From Talaromyces rugulosus (lineage: Eukaryota; Ascomycota; Eurotiomycetes; Eurotiales; Trichocomaceae), in contig NC_049566.1 in assembly GCF_013368755.1 (NCBI RefSeq), positions 1,612,001 to 1,676,000 of the forward strand: a DNA stretch of 64,000 bases, written 5' to 3'. Made by a program: the position numbers and the translations under genes. Shown piece by piece: positions 47,394 through 59,223 of the stretch. Below the pieces are notes generated by a model. The model was not told where the DNA came from and did no database searches. It worked only from the letters and a program-made list of their open reading frames with translations. Positions within the stretch are counted from its first letter, which is position 1. Each line of letters starts with the position of its first letter.

Positions 47394-49552
47394 ATGGTTT
47401 TCTTTAACATAAGGTTTGGCCTGTTGGCCAGTCTCTGGGCAGGTTTTGATGCTGTGCTGGCCCTGAACCTGAATATTTCGACAAGTGGCGGTAACGCCTC
47501 GAGTCCCATTTTGTATGGGCTTTTGTTTGAAGTATTCCCCTCCTTTCTTGAATGGAGACAAAAGCGCTAAACAGCAATGTAGGATGTCTACCATTCTGGA
47601 GACGGCGGTCTCTACGCAGAAATGATCCAAAACCGCGCTTTCCAGGGCACAACGATTAATCTAGATAGCAACAGCCATGTGATCCCGCCCTTCCAAACCC
47701 TAGAATACTGGCACACCAGAGGCTCAGATACCCTAAATTTAGATAGTGAAGGCCCGGCGCTTTCCGATGCTCTGCCGTCGCATATGCGCGTGGATGTTGA
47801 TTCCGGTGCGTCAGGAGCCACGGGCTTCTGGAATGAAGGATTCTGGGGGATGAACATTACAACTGCCACGCGGTATGCTGCCAACTTTTATCTGCGCGGC
47901 AACTATGACGGGGAGATTTTGTGTGCGTTTTGGAGCAATACGACAAACTCCATGCTCGGAAATACGACTTTTACGGTCTCGCAGACCGAGGACGATGGGT
48001 GGAAGTTGTATCAGCAAACTTTTACTCCGTTTGCCTCGGCGCCGGACGAGAAGAATACATTTCATTTGACATTTGACGGGGCCAGTGTTGCTGGCAACAG
48101 CCTCCGGTTCAATATGATTAGTGTGTTTCAACAGACATGGAAGGACGGAAATAACGGTTTGCGAATGGATCTTGCCGAATCCCTGGCTGCCATTGGAGGC
48201 AAATATTTGCGCATGCCTGGCGGGAACGACCTCGAGGGGCAGTCAGCACCATACAGGTTGAAGTGGAACGAGACTATAGGTGCGATTATTGATCGTCCTG
48301 GGTTTCCCGGCACGTGGGGCTATTACAATACGAATGGACTTGGTCTATTGGAAATGATGCAGGTGAATTTTGCCTTTGTCCGAATTTTTGACACTCCCAA
48401 TACTAACAGTTGTGGAGTGGTGCGTCGATATGGGACTGGAGACAATATTAGGCGTGTGGGATGGGTACTATCTCGACCACGAGGTGGTTGCAGAAGCTGA
48501 TCTGCAGCCTTATATCGATGATGTTTTGAACGAGTTGGAATTTTTGTTGGTATGTTTAACAGATATTCCTTTTCCTGCTTTGGTACTGATCCCTTTCTCA
48601 GGGCCCAGCAAATTCAACTTACGGATCTCTGCGGTCTTCCTTGGGCTATCCCGATCCGTTTACCATCAAGTATGTCGAGATTGGGAACGAAGACTTTTTC
48701 GACACTACAAACTCCTACATCGGTAAGGAAACACTCCTTCGTTTATGCGTATTGTATACTAATCTCATAGATTACCGCTTCTGGGACTTCTACAATGCCA
48801 TAAAAGCGGCCTACCCAGATATGATCATGATTTCCTCCGTCTGGTCCGGCTACTTCGCCGACCCTGTTCTCCCGAACGGCACGGTCCAGGATATACATGA
48901 CTATCTTTCCGCCTCAGATATGGTTTCTAAATTCAACGCGTACGACAATTCAGATCGCAACTACCCTGTTCTCGTGGGCGAGTATGCCGCTATATACGAT
49001 GACCAGCACACGAATCCGAATCAGCTTGACAATCCCACCCTCCAATCGGCGACTTCAGAGGCTATTTATCTCCTGGGGCTGGAACGGAACTCGGATGTCG
49101 TTGTGGGATGTTCCCACGGCGCGCTGATTAAGAGTTTGCATGACGAACCGGATAATGTGGCCATGATAAAACATTCTCCTACAGAACTTGTGTTTTCTAT
49201 CAGCTACTACGTCGCAAAGCTCTTGTCATCGCATACGGGTTCGGAAACGGTGCCCGTGACCTCGGACACGGCGTATGGGCCGTTGTACTGGTCAGTCACG
49301 AAGAATGACTCCGAGACGTATTTTGTCAAGATTGTGAACTACGATGGTGCAGCATCAACCCCCGTGACGGTGACAATTCCTGGGAAGAAGAATGACGCGA
49401 CGTTGATTACTGTAACTGCACCGGGCACGTATAGCACAAATACACTAGGGAACACGACGAGTGTGTGGACAGAGACTACGGTTCCGTATAGTGAAATAGG
49501 TTATACCTTTTCACTATCTGGCAATTATGTCAGTTCTGTATTAGTTGTGTGA
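47394..49552 (+). CDS. alpha-L-arabinofuranosidase, GH51
   Basis: Secreted hydrolase that releases arabinose from arabinoxylan or pectin side chains. Five exons: 47394-47531, 47583-48362, 48418-48549, 48602-48722 and 48771-49552, all in frame; 650 residues. Signal peptide MVFFNIRFGLLASLWAGFDA with cleavage near ALA. GLLFEDVYHSGDGGLYAEMI is the classic GH51 opening; KYLRMPGGNDLEG follows. The acid/base Glu is in YVEIGNEDF (Glu about 380) and the predicted nucleophile in VLVGEYAAI (Glu about 461). Intron 2 must end at GTGGAG (48417) to keep the frame, giving LLEMMQWCVDMG, as in the family. The C-terminal beta-sandwich is complete. Confidence 0.95.
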
Positions 49553-50952
49553 ACGGCATATTTGAAGTTGTACATATGTTTCATAGTTTCAATATTGTTC
49601 CATATCCTGAGGTGGTGGCAACGTGCTAGAATGTATATAGTTGTAAAATCGCAGAGCAGAATGTATTTTATTTAAGGATATCTTCCATCTTTTAGTTGTC
49701 CACAGGTTTCGTCAATGTCAACATTTGTGGATAACAAGGAGACCAAGGCCACATCTAAGATGTGGAATCCAGAAACCGGCAAAATAACTCGCTTACCACG
49801 CCAACTAGAGATCACATGTAGAGGTAATATAAAGATAGCTAGATGGACGGCACATACTCCGCCAAGTTTTTTAATTCCTCGTCTAAAAGGTAATGCCTGC
49901 GCTGCGATAAGGGCACATTTTGAAAACCTATTGATGACAGAATTCAAACCCTCAACTCGAGGTTTAGCGCGTTATGGTCAAATATCATAGTGTAAGATGA
50001 CGTGGCACGACACCCAAGAAGGCCGGGCAAGTACTTCTCAGATGAAAATATTATTTTGCGGATCGCAGGGGGACCCAACCCGTGAAAGGAGACCAACGAT
50101 GCACTCAAGAAGTAGGAGTTTAGTGAGAGACTTTCAACTTAGCTTCTTCGTAGCATTTTGTCTCTCTTTCGTTTACCTTTTTATTTTAATGAAGGGGAGT
50201 GTTATATCTGTCTACGAATACTGTATCTGTTCTTGACACCTACACCAAAACCCTTTGATCTCTTGGGCAGTCAACCTATGGTTCATAGCGCCAATATTTC
50301 TTGTTTGAAAGCAGCATACAACTTGTTACTCCCCCAGGTCTGGTCGCTTTTACTGCACTCTTTTCTCAGTTTCAAATAATTTCCAAAATTGACGAGCTGC
50401 AATCCAAGAAAATTAGATCAAAGATGATAGTTTCATATAACTGTCTAAAGAGTGTATGTGTCTTCAGTTGATGAAGCACTAAATATCAAAGTCCGGAAAA
50501 GAATCACAATCCTCAGTTGATGAAGATACATGTTTGGCATTCTGCCCCGGTGCCAAACGAAAAAAAGGCGGTCCAGATTCGTATCAGTGAATGACCATCC
50601 GTATGGCTTTCTTTTAAGCCAAGGATGATCAGACATGGTGGAGTGGCTTGAAAAGGCCTATTTCCCCCTCGTAAGGGCAGATGGAAGCCTCTCTATCGGG
50701 GCAAGTGGGTGGGACTATAAATGTCGAAACCCCATTCCAAAGCAAGGCTACGGTCAATTAGACCTAACCATGCTTCTAAAAATGCGAATTTTACTCTTTT
50801 TATAGTCCCATCAACCTTCCTGCCCCAATAGAGAGGCTTCTAAGAGCCCTCGCGAAGAATAACTAGATTTCCAAGTCTTATTAATGTAAGCGGTTGCTCT
50901 GAACTCAATTGCTTTGACGAGAGTGAAAGGCTTGTTACCTGTCATGTATAAA
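49553..50952. other. intergenic region with foldback element
   Basis: 1.4 kb between the arabinofuranosidase stop and the RNase III-like stop. Holds a direct repeat TCAGTTGATGAAG at 50464-50476 and 50513-50525, and the inverted repeat at 50684-50840. Open frames at 49672-49990 on both strands have no features. Confidence 0.5.
50684..50840. repeat. imperfect inverted repeat, MITE-like foldback
   Basis: GAAGCCTCTCTATCGGGGCA at 50684-50703 matches the reverse complement of 50821-50840 at 19 of 20 positions. GGGACTATAAA at 50711-50721 matches the reverse complement of 50798-50808 exactly. Weaker complementarity may extend outward past both arms. The arms of about 40 nt enclose a loop of about 76 nt. 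It could be a decayed miniature transposon or a structured transcript. Confidence 0.7.
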
Positions 50953-51451
50953 TCACTCGGGCCAAGAGATGCCCAATGCCTTCATAACCCCTTCGACGGC
51001 CGTAAAGTTTTCACTGCTGTCTTTGAAGACAGCTCCAATGATGGCCTGGACGGTAGTGGCCATAGGCCCGGGGAAGACCGTGTTTCCTTGAGCTCTGTTT
51101 TTATACACGCATTCTGCCAGTCCAGTGGCAAAACCTCGCTGCGCTAGAAAGGCGTTGGATGCCCTCTCCGATAAAACGGCGTCAATCGCGCCTAAAGCAG
51201 ATAGATGGACTTATTAGTTTTATCTCATCATAGATATTTTTCAAATGCTATTTCTTACTAAGGGTTACCTTCCGAGAAACGCCCTGTTCTATAAGGACCG
51301 TCCTTATGACAGAACCACCCAATATGGCGGGATATTTGTTTTCATCGAGCCGTAACGCTGGTCGAAGATTTCCACGGTCGTTGAATCTACGCGTGCTGAT
51401 GTCTTCGGCACGCAACACCTTTTCATCATCAAGAAGGGTATCACGAGACAT
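50953..51451 (-). CDS. small RNase III-like protein with altered catalytic motifs
   Basis: Two exons, 51259-51451 and 50953-51191 (67-nt intron, GTAAGA donor), 143 residues. The second exon is clearly RNase III-like: DAVLSERASNAFLAQRGF, QGNTVFPGPMATTVQAIIGA and GVMKALGI. In active RNase III domains the signature ends in Leu-Gly-Asp and the last helix carries Asp and Glu (AD..EA..GA). Here the corresponding places read ILGGSVIRTVL and MATTVQAIIGAV. The metal-binding Asp and Glu therefore seem replaced by Gly, Thr and Gln. There is no dsRNA-binding domain. It is probably a catalytically dead fold, perhaps a structural or RNA-binding protein. The intron choice could shift a few residues at the join. 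Confidence 0.75.
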
Positions 51452-52173
51452 GTTTGGGTGTTGAAATAGGGATGGTGTAGTAAGTTGATTCAGTTAGGGG
51501 AACGGATGTTGGAGAGGGCGAGGGGTGTTTCCAAAATACCAGCTGGCGAAGCTTGCATCTTATTTAAACCAGATTTTTATACTGTCTGTGTATTATAGGC
51601 TATCTGCAACCTGGGCCATAATGTAGAGCTGCCTTGATGTTTGATGCCCTCATGCACATGAGTTTCGTTGCCTAATATTGGCTTTCAGCCTTGCTCGAGG
51701 ATACGAACAGACGGTCAGAGACTCTGCATCACGCTAAGTCGACTCCCCAACAGTACATACATGTAGTTAACAGTGAACCGACGAGGCTGAGGCAGCAATA
51801 ATTTTAGGCGGCTTCGGCGGAACATGGCGTGGATAGCCTCACAGCCTCGAAGCCGCGTCTTTAGCACAGCCCAGAAGCTTTACTACATATGTACTGATGG
51901 CTAACCGGAGAAATACAAAAGTGTCTCTGATGTGATATAATATATATTCTGAGCATATGTAGATACCATTGGTGCACAGGTCGTTGGTCCGAGCGAAGTT
52001 TTATGGAGGAACACTACGCGGCCGTCGTCATCTTTTTCATATCCAGAGAAATTTCTCGATAACCTTATTGTGAGAAATATGAGTTATTGTTATGTATATG
52101 GCCAAATGAGAATTTCCGAAGTTTCTACACAATTTCAGGATCTATTTCAATAGAATAAATTAGTACATCATTC

Positions 52174-52193
52174 TGGCACTCACAAGAGTGCCA
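52174..52193. other. perfect 8-bp hairpin
   Basis: TGGCACTC, a 4-nt loop, then GAGTGCCA: perfect stem in otherwise AT-rich intergenic DNA. May be a dimer site or a chance event. Confidence 0.6.
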
Positions 52194-54343
52194 ACGAGAG
52201 CACGTGTTTAAAAAAATGGGGCTCTCCAGGGAATACTTCACCTCATCATATTAAGCAGCATAAACGCAAATGATGGATCATAATCCACTACATATGTAGA
52301 CCGGAGAGCCACAAATGACCAGACTCCCAATATATATATGCATTATGACAACCCAATTAATTAAATCACAACCAACGTTTCTATACACACGGCCAGTGAT
52401 TGGCCTACCCAAAACGTGTATCATACTACTAGTCTATTCAGGCAAAGTTAAGTGATTGATCCAATACATATGAGGCTGCTAAAGGTAATAAGTGTGATGT
52501 GGTTGACGTGAAGCTCTAACTAGGCGTATTCGAGGTGTATATAAAGAGATTGGACGGAAATACGCCTCGCGTGATACATGGTTAGCAACAGAACAAAGGA
52601 AGAATACTAACAATACCATTCATCTCTTCCTCCGTACAAAACTATTAATACCTGTCAGTACTACTAAGTGTCAGCGCTTCGCCTGGGTTGCCCGGTTCGG
52701 CCAACATCGGCCCGTTCGAACTGCAGATTCAATAATGTTGCCAGTTGGGCATCAAGTTGTATTCTCACAAACTATGCTCTAATTATTCAACGTATATAGG
52801 TTGTGTATCCAATCGCTATTGTTATTCTTGCTGCTGCCTACACTTGATATACATGTATTCTCTCGGCATCAATTATTCCGAGATGTATAAAGTGATATGA
52901 CTGTCAGTTCAGCCTTGCGCCAATCCATATTCCGCTGCGTATTCTTTAGACATGGCTGCGTCACAGTTCAACACATTCCAAGTCTTTCCTTGATATTATT
53001 ATTACTACTGTTAAGGCTCGCGATATTATTACTTCGTGTCAGATTCAAGAAGAGTAAGTACCAAGTACAGAGTGGTAACCGGAGATTACCGTATTTGAGC
53101 GGGTGGGGCCGGGTTTCAGGGCGCAGGGTAAAATTACGGTACTGGTCCGCGACGGGCCGGTGCCGGCAATGGCGGCCCAAGACCCACTCTGCCCGAGGAA
53201 AAAAGAGATGTATCATGTATCCGATTTCACAGCTGAGAGAATAATAACCTGCCAATCACGGAATGAATACAAGGACCGATGGCTCAGATTCAAACCCAAT
53301 CGTCGTCCCCATTGGCCCAGGGCTGATGACGTATACTTGTTACATGGCCCTGGTAGGCCTGCATTGTTGTACTCTGTGCAGCAAACGGGGAGAGAGGCAT
53401 CTGACCATGGCGATCGATAGATCTAGAACGCGTTGATCCATCCCAAATCCAACAGCATTGCCGGATAGCAAATCGCGTATTGGCGCCGCCGACATTCGAT
53501 TTGATTTGGCTCGGAGAACGAATCGTTGAATGGTTCTCTTCAAATGGCGTCCATATTGTTGGAACTATTCCAATATAAGCGTCCACCAACTGTTCAAGTG
53601 CTATAAATAATCCGAGTCCATTTCTAGGGCGATTTATCCGGCTGCGCCCGGTCTTTGGCTGTCTTATGGGACGGGCGCAGTATTAGCAAGACGTTGTCCT
53701 CAATTCGATCAATTCGATCACATCGCGGAGGGACTAGTTAGTAGTATCTGGGTTGAAACTTGAAGATATTAAATAAGATCAATGCAATCGGGTAATGTCC
53801 TTAGGTAAATGATAATAAATCAGTCGTACCCAACAACCTGCAGCGAAGCCCCCAAGACTAACTACTAAGTTGGTCCTAGAGTAAAGGAGGTCACGAGCAG
53901 CAGCAGGAAAGGAAACTAGTGCCAACTACTTGGTACTAGCGGCGCGTTGCTGCACCTTCCCTATGGTCCGGCATCCGGGCTCGTGCTTCCGTTTCGCTGC
54001 CTCACTTTCAACCTGTTGTCCTCCTCCTCCCACTCGTCTCACCGTCCCCATCCACACTGCTCCTGGTTTGGCTTGGCTGCACAGCATCCAGACAGAGCAG
54101 AGAGCTCGCGCTGCTAGCGACGACCACCGGTTTGGGCCTGCCCCCCCCCGTCCAGGCCTTCTGAGAACCAGCCGTCCCCCCTCCGAAACGCAACGACCGC
54201 GGTGGGGGAGGCCCTCGCTCGACTCTTCCTCTCTGAGTCTCACTCTCTGGGCATACTACTACCCCGTACGCACTGGGAGCGTTATTATTGTGTCGACTAA
54301 GTCGGCTGTCTGACGGACGACTCGACTCGACTCATCTCCAGAT

Positions 54344-54366
54344 CCCCCCCCCCCCCCCCCCCCCCC
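54344..54366. repeat. poly-C tract
   Basis: Run of 23 consecutive C within the presumed leader of the zinc-finger gene. The complementary strand is a G-run able to form a quadruplex. Its length is likely to be variable and prone to sequencing error. Confidence 0.9.
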
Positions 54367-54733
54367 ATCTCCTGCTGATCTTTCCCATCCATTATTTCCC
54401 CGTTCTTGCCTGTTATTATTTCTCTTCCTCTTCGGTAACTGCCCCCTTTTTTCTCGCTTCCTGTTATTATCTCGATACCTATAGCGACTTGCGAACTTGA
54501 CGTCCACCGCCATCTCGATTCCACCATATTGCAACCATCAGCGGTGAGTTCATCAATATTACTACTCCGTACCGCCCTTCTATCCATCAATACTTACTGA
54601 CCATCAAATTCAGCACGCCAAATTCTCCGTATCCCGTTGAACCTTCCCCATTCAAAATCTGACCTTGATTCCAGCCTCCACCACCAAACACCAGGAGAGG
54701 ACATACTAGAGAGCAAAACAAACGTCCCATGCC

Positions 54734-56790
54734 ATGGCTGTCTCTACTGCTGATGATGCCCTTTTCACTCGGGCGGTCTCTGGCTATCGCGACGTCTTTT
54801 GGAGTAAACACAAGCACCTATCGGAAGCGGAACGAAAGCGTCTCTGGACTCGCCGACTCAGTCAGTTTATCACGGACAACACCTTGACTTCAGATGGCAA
54901 GATGACGACTCCTACCGACTCTGGACCTTCGGACATTTTGGGCAAACGAACTCGACAGGATACACCCCGGACCATTCCTGGAATTTCTACTCCTGCAAAG
55001 CGACGTGCCACCGTATGTCTATATTTCTCATTCCATCCGTGCGAGTGCTCTTGCATGCTTTCGTCTCTCGTCCCCAGCGCTTCGTCCCCTTGTTCCTGGC
55101 TTTTTACTTCTTGGTTGACACTTGGCAGACTCCTGAGTCGAACCCTGCGGTCAAACAAACTGGCCCATCCGTCCCTCTGGATCCATCCACCATGACGAAT
55201 TCCTCGTTCATGATGCGGCGGCAGTCAACAAGCAACCAAAAGGCTGGACACGAGACCTACCAGTTGTCCGCTCGTCCCGCCTCCATGGTGCGTTCGCAGA
55301 GCCAGCAAATTCCGTCGAGACGACAACGGATACCCGGTGACCCAGAAGCACGGCGACAATCTTCTGGGCCCATCTCGTATATTCACAACTTGAACGTCAA
55401 CGAATATTCGCCCTCGGAATACGCGCAGCAGTGCTTGGGAGATGTTCCAGGTCAAGGTACCTCCGATTTCACTTTGTCCATCCCCTCTGACATTGACATG
55501 TCGATGGGAACCCATGAAAATCTAGTCATGCAACAGCATCAGCTCCCACAGGAGCAAATGCAGCAGACTTCCCCGTTCGCGGGGTTGACGTCAGACCAGT
55601 TGACGGTCGCGACGCTTCAAGCCACTGAAATGAGCCGTAGTACAACAGCAGAGTCTTTATGCGGAGGATTAGGCATGGTCAGATTCGACTCCAAAGAGTC
55701 GAATCCGGAGCAACTTTCCGATTTTTCTTTTTCTTCTGATTTTCTACACCTTACGTCCTCTAAGGACGTAGGTTTTCCTTCTGTCTCTTCAATTGGCCAC
55801 ATGGATCATGTGCCAATTTCTTCTTCTTCCTCTTCTTCTTGTTCTTCTGCCCCAGATCCTGTATCTTTTCCTACTTCGTTATCCCCTTCATCTGCTGCAC
55901 AGGAGATGAAGGTTTCTTTTTCTGCCGAGAGCAATGCCTCGGATTTTTCCATTACCCAACAGTCTAGGACTGTACGGCGCACATCAGAACAAGTTGTTCA
56001 AGGTGCTAGGCCGATTGCGCCCAAAGTATCTTCTAACACAGACAGCATGCCGAATGGCACGGCAAATGGCCAGCATCGGATGATCCGCATTTCATCTGAA
56101 GACGGCACCTCGAAAGAGGTGGCCGCCATCCCCAAAGCGTCATTTCAACGGCCGCCACGGCCCAAGACTTATTGTCATCTTTGCACTGACCAACCCGAAG
56201 GGTTTCATGGTGAACACGAACTCCGCCGTCACATCGAGCGAGTTCATGCAATGGTGCGCAAAGTCTGGGTTTGCGTGGACATCTCTCCAGACAAGGCTTT
56301 TCTTGCCAACTGCAAAGCGTGCCGTAATGGCAAGCGGTATGGGGCCAACTACAATGCGGCAGCGCATCTACGTAGGACTCATTTCAACCCTTGCCAGCGC
56401 GGACGTGGCGGTCGTGGTAAAGACAGCGAGAAGCGCGGAGGCAAGGGTGGTGGGAACCTCCCACCTATGGAAGTGCTGAAGCACTGGATGGAGCAGAAGG
56501 AGGAAGTTGTGCTCGATAATGTTCAGTACTTGCTGGGTGAGGAGATTCCTTCTGCCGATATGACCTCTAGCGTTGTTGCGCCTACAGTCGTTCAGCCGGA
56601 GACCAGCCCCGAGATGTCTAGCGAATATGACACTATGCCGCTGAAGTGGGATACGGCCTTGGGCGACGGGTTTGAGATGGTTGCTGATTCTCTTCCAGGG
56701 ATGAGCCTTGCGCCATCTTTGGACAGCCACTACTATCTATCCCAGCCCTTGACTGTAGACGACCCCTATCTCGTACAGACAGCCGTATAG
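54734..56790 (+). CDS. DUF7896-type zinc-finger transcription factor
   Basis: Conserved fungal nuclear protein. Exons 54734-55012 and 55129-56790 with a 116-nt intron, phase 0; 646 residues. The N-terminal helix-rich part ([17 protein letters not shown]) is followed by a long low-complexity, Ser/Gln-rich region with an [11 protein letters not shown] run. The C-terminal conserved region carries two C2H2-like fingers: [20 protein letters not shown] followed by HIERVH, and [20 protein letters not shown] followed by RRTH. A Gly/Arg-rich basic stretch ([19 protein letters not shown]) and an acidic tail end the protein. The long leader, poly-C tract and 5'UTR intron suggest control at the mRNA level. 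Targets are unknown. Confidence 0.92.
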
Positions 56791-57888
56791 GTCGTAATGT
56801 TTTATTATTCTGTTCTTGATACATATTTTACTGTTTGGTTTTTTTTTTTTTTTTTTTTTTTTTCAATTCTTGACTTTCTTCCCTTTTTCTTCTTTTATGA
56901 TTTATGTGTCTGTTTTTTCGTTCGGGGTTTACTGTGAGCTTTCATATAATGACTGATGTCCAAGTTTTGTATTCGAGGTGGCTTTTTTCTTGGTTACTGT
57001 TCTGTTTGTATATACTCTCTGCTTCTTTTGTGTCTGTTTACGCGACGCAGTTAATCGACTAATTCTGATATATACTTGATACTTCTTGATACTACTTGAT
57101 ATTGACCATTGCGTGTGGCTGATAGTGGCTGGGGCATCACGTGAGCGCGGCGCCACACTCCACGCAAGCCACCGCGTCAACTTTCTGAGCATACGTAGTA
57201 GCGGTGGGTGACCGCCAGAACCAAGTCTGGCTGTTCGTCCGGATCGAGGCTAGCCAGCTCCACAATCTGCAGTTTAATAATAATAATGCCGCTGCCTGGC
57301 TGGAGCTGAATAACTTCGGAGCATACTTTAAATACAATGTCACCGGCTGTCGGCTCGTATATAAGTGGATGGTAGCCGCGCCCAACCGGAACAGAATAGA
57401 GCCTGGAAAGTTAAACTGTAACAGCACGACCCAAAAAAAATAGGATAAAATTTAAGTAAAATAAAAAATAAATAAATAAGCGCCAACCAGTTCCTCTTAT
57501 TAACAGAAAGCGAAACTTGGATCGTTTCAACCTCGGGTCCCGATTGGCCAATCCCCGCTTGGCGTAGTTCCTCGAATCCTCAATGGCGGCCAATCACAGG
57601 GGCTAGGCCGGCAACACGTGATCCACCGCTCAGCCTGACAATTGCGCTGTTGCTCTCTCTCTCTCTCTCGGTGTGTCGTCCGTTCTTTCTCGTCCGATCT
57701 CTCTCGTCCACTCTCGCTCGCTTCATCGTCCATCATCTGTAATTCGCCTCCCTGGCGCCCTATATATAACCCGATTTCTCAATCAAGGTCAGTTGGTCAA
57801 TTCCTCAACTTGCCGCGTCCTCCAAACCGATTGCTTTGCGCTGATTACGATCCTCCCCCTCAGACAAACAAAAGTAACAAGCGCAATA
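56791..57888. other. intergenic region with poly-T tract and TATA box
   Basis: 1.1 kb. A 25-nt T-run (56839-56863) follows the zinc-finger stop, probably within its 3' untranslated region. The right part holds CT-dinucleotide-rich sequence (57650-57670) and the TATA box of the CYSTM gene. No coding frame is convincing. Confidence 0.55.
57761..57769 (+). promoter_or_regulatory. TATA box of the CYSTM gene
   Basis: TATATATAA located 120 bp before the ATG at 57889, preceded by a CT-rich block, a usual arrangement in strongly expressed fungal genes. Confidence 0.55.
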
Positions 57889-58418
57889 ATGTCGAATCTG
57901 AGCTACTACGATCGACAACAACAGCCTCATCAGCAGCAGTATGGAGGCCCCCCTGATCCTGGCTACGGCCCTGGCCCTGGCTACGCTCCTGGCCCTGGCT
58001 ACGCTCCTGGCCCTGGCTACCCTCCTCAGCAGCCTCCTCAGGCGTATGTTGATTCTATATTTGGTGTGGAGCGGCAGCGGTACTAACTATTGTTGGCAGT
58101 TACCAACAAGGATATGCTCCCCCGCAACAGCCTGGTTACCAACAAGTGAGTTTTGGACCTGTCGATAATCGCGCGCATTCATTGAAAAGCGACGCTGACT
58201 TTACAATTATTAGCCCCCTCCACAACAATACCAGGAACAGCAGCGTGGCGGCAAGGACCGAGGGTGTCTCGGTGCTTGGTATGTGTGCTACTGATACTTT
58301 TATATAAAAATTCGAAGCGCTAACTTCTTTTAGTCTCGCCACCCTGTGCTGCTGCTTCCTCTGCGAGGAAAGCTGCGAGTGCTGCTTTGAATGCATCGAG
58401 TGCTGTGAAGGCTGCTAG
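57889..58418 (+). CDS. CYSTM-domain tail protein
   Basis: Small tail-anchored-like stress protein of the cysteine-rich transmembrane module family. Four exons: 57889-58043, 58100-58145, 58214-58278 and 58334-58418; 116 residues. The N-terminal half is a Pro/Gly/Tyr/Gln-rich disordered region with tandem GYAPGP units. The C-terminal module begins GGKDRGCLGACLATLCCCF and ends in paired cysteines (CEESCECC, CIECCEGC). Family members sit at the plasma membrane and are linked to metal or stress tolerance in yeast and plants. The role here is inferred from the family only. Confidence 0.92.
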
Positions 58419-59223
58419 ACGGGGAATCCGAGTTGGATGATGTGAAAATAATACCTAACCACGTTAACGTCTTTTTCTACACTTGCTCATTACTCCTTGA
58501 TTGTCGCTCGGTCGTATTTTAGTCACTGATTTGATTCTTGTGTTGTGAGAATGCAAAACCACCCTCGTCAACGCGCCACAATTATATCTTTTTTTTTTAT
58601 TTATTATTCCTCTAGTCGACGTTTGAAGCGATTGCAAAATCGCCCACCGACTTGTCTCTTGTCAGGTGAATCCGCCACCCCTTTGTACTACACCTTGTCT
58701 CCTTTATACGTGACACTGGAATTGTCGCGGATTCTCTTGTGGAACCGAGCACAGTTTAACGAATTGGTTGAGAGCCCACAGTTGCAGCACTTGGCTTTAC
58801 ATGGGTTGTGAATTTTTCTTGGCTATCCCATACACTAGTCTTGGAGTAACTTGCAAGCATATAAAACGTAGTTAAGAGGACTGTCGATTTGGTAAGCTAA
58901 ACATTGTTTACGAATAAATTTAGTTTGGGGAATAAATATCGAAAGTCGGTGCGTTATTCTGCTGTACATTCCCTTGCCATACTAGAATCAATTGATACAA
59001 TAATATTATGCATATACTGTATATTTGTCCAAAGTTTTAAGATAAACCTACTCTTATATTTTAACTCACTTTCTGTTAAGCTAAATGATACAAGGGTATA
59101 GCGATGCTAAATTAATCCATATCTTATAAGTTTTATTTAACCTTCTAGCTTAGGCAAAGATTTTCTAGTAGCTAATTTCTTTAAGCATAAAGTAGATTAA
59201 TTTACACTTCATAGGCCGACTAG
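58419..59223. other. AT-rich intergenic region
   Basis: 805 bp, becoming strongly AT-rich from 58860 to the STAND gene stop. The short plus frames (58545-58811, 58904-59101) have no features. Confidence 0.5.

Larger units (their letters stand above)
51452..54733. other. long intergenic region and leader of the 54734 gene
   Basis: 3.3 kb with no supported gene. The left part is AT-rich and contains a small perfect hairpin at 52174-52193. The right 800 bp is pyrimidine-rich and probably belongs to the promoter and 5' untranslated region of the zinc-finger gene. It includes a 23-nt C-run at 54344-54366 and a likely 5'UTR intron at 54544-54613 (GTGAGT...TTCAG). Confidence 0.55.

Noticed and set aside
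52897..53420. Overlapping frames on both strands
   Set aside because: No domain, poor composition and no splice partners in a long intergenic region.
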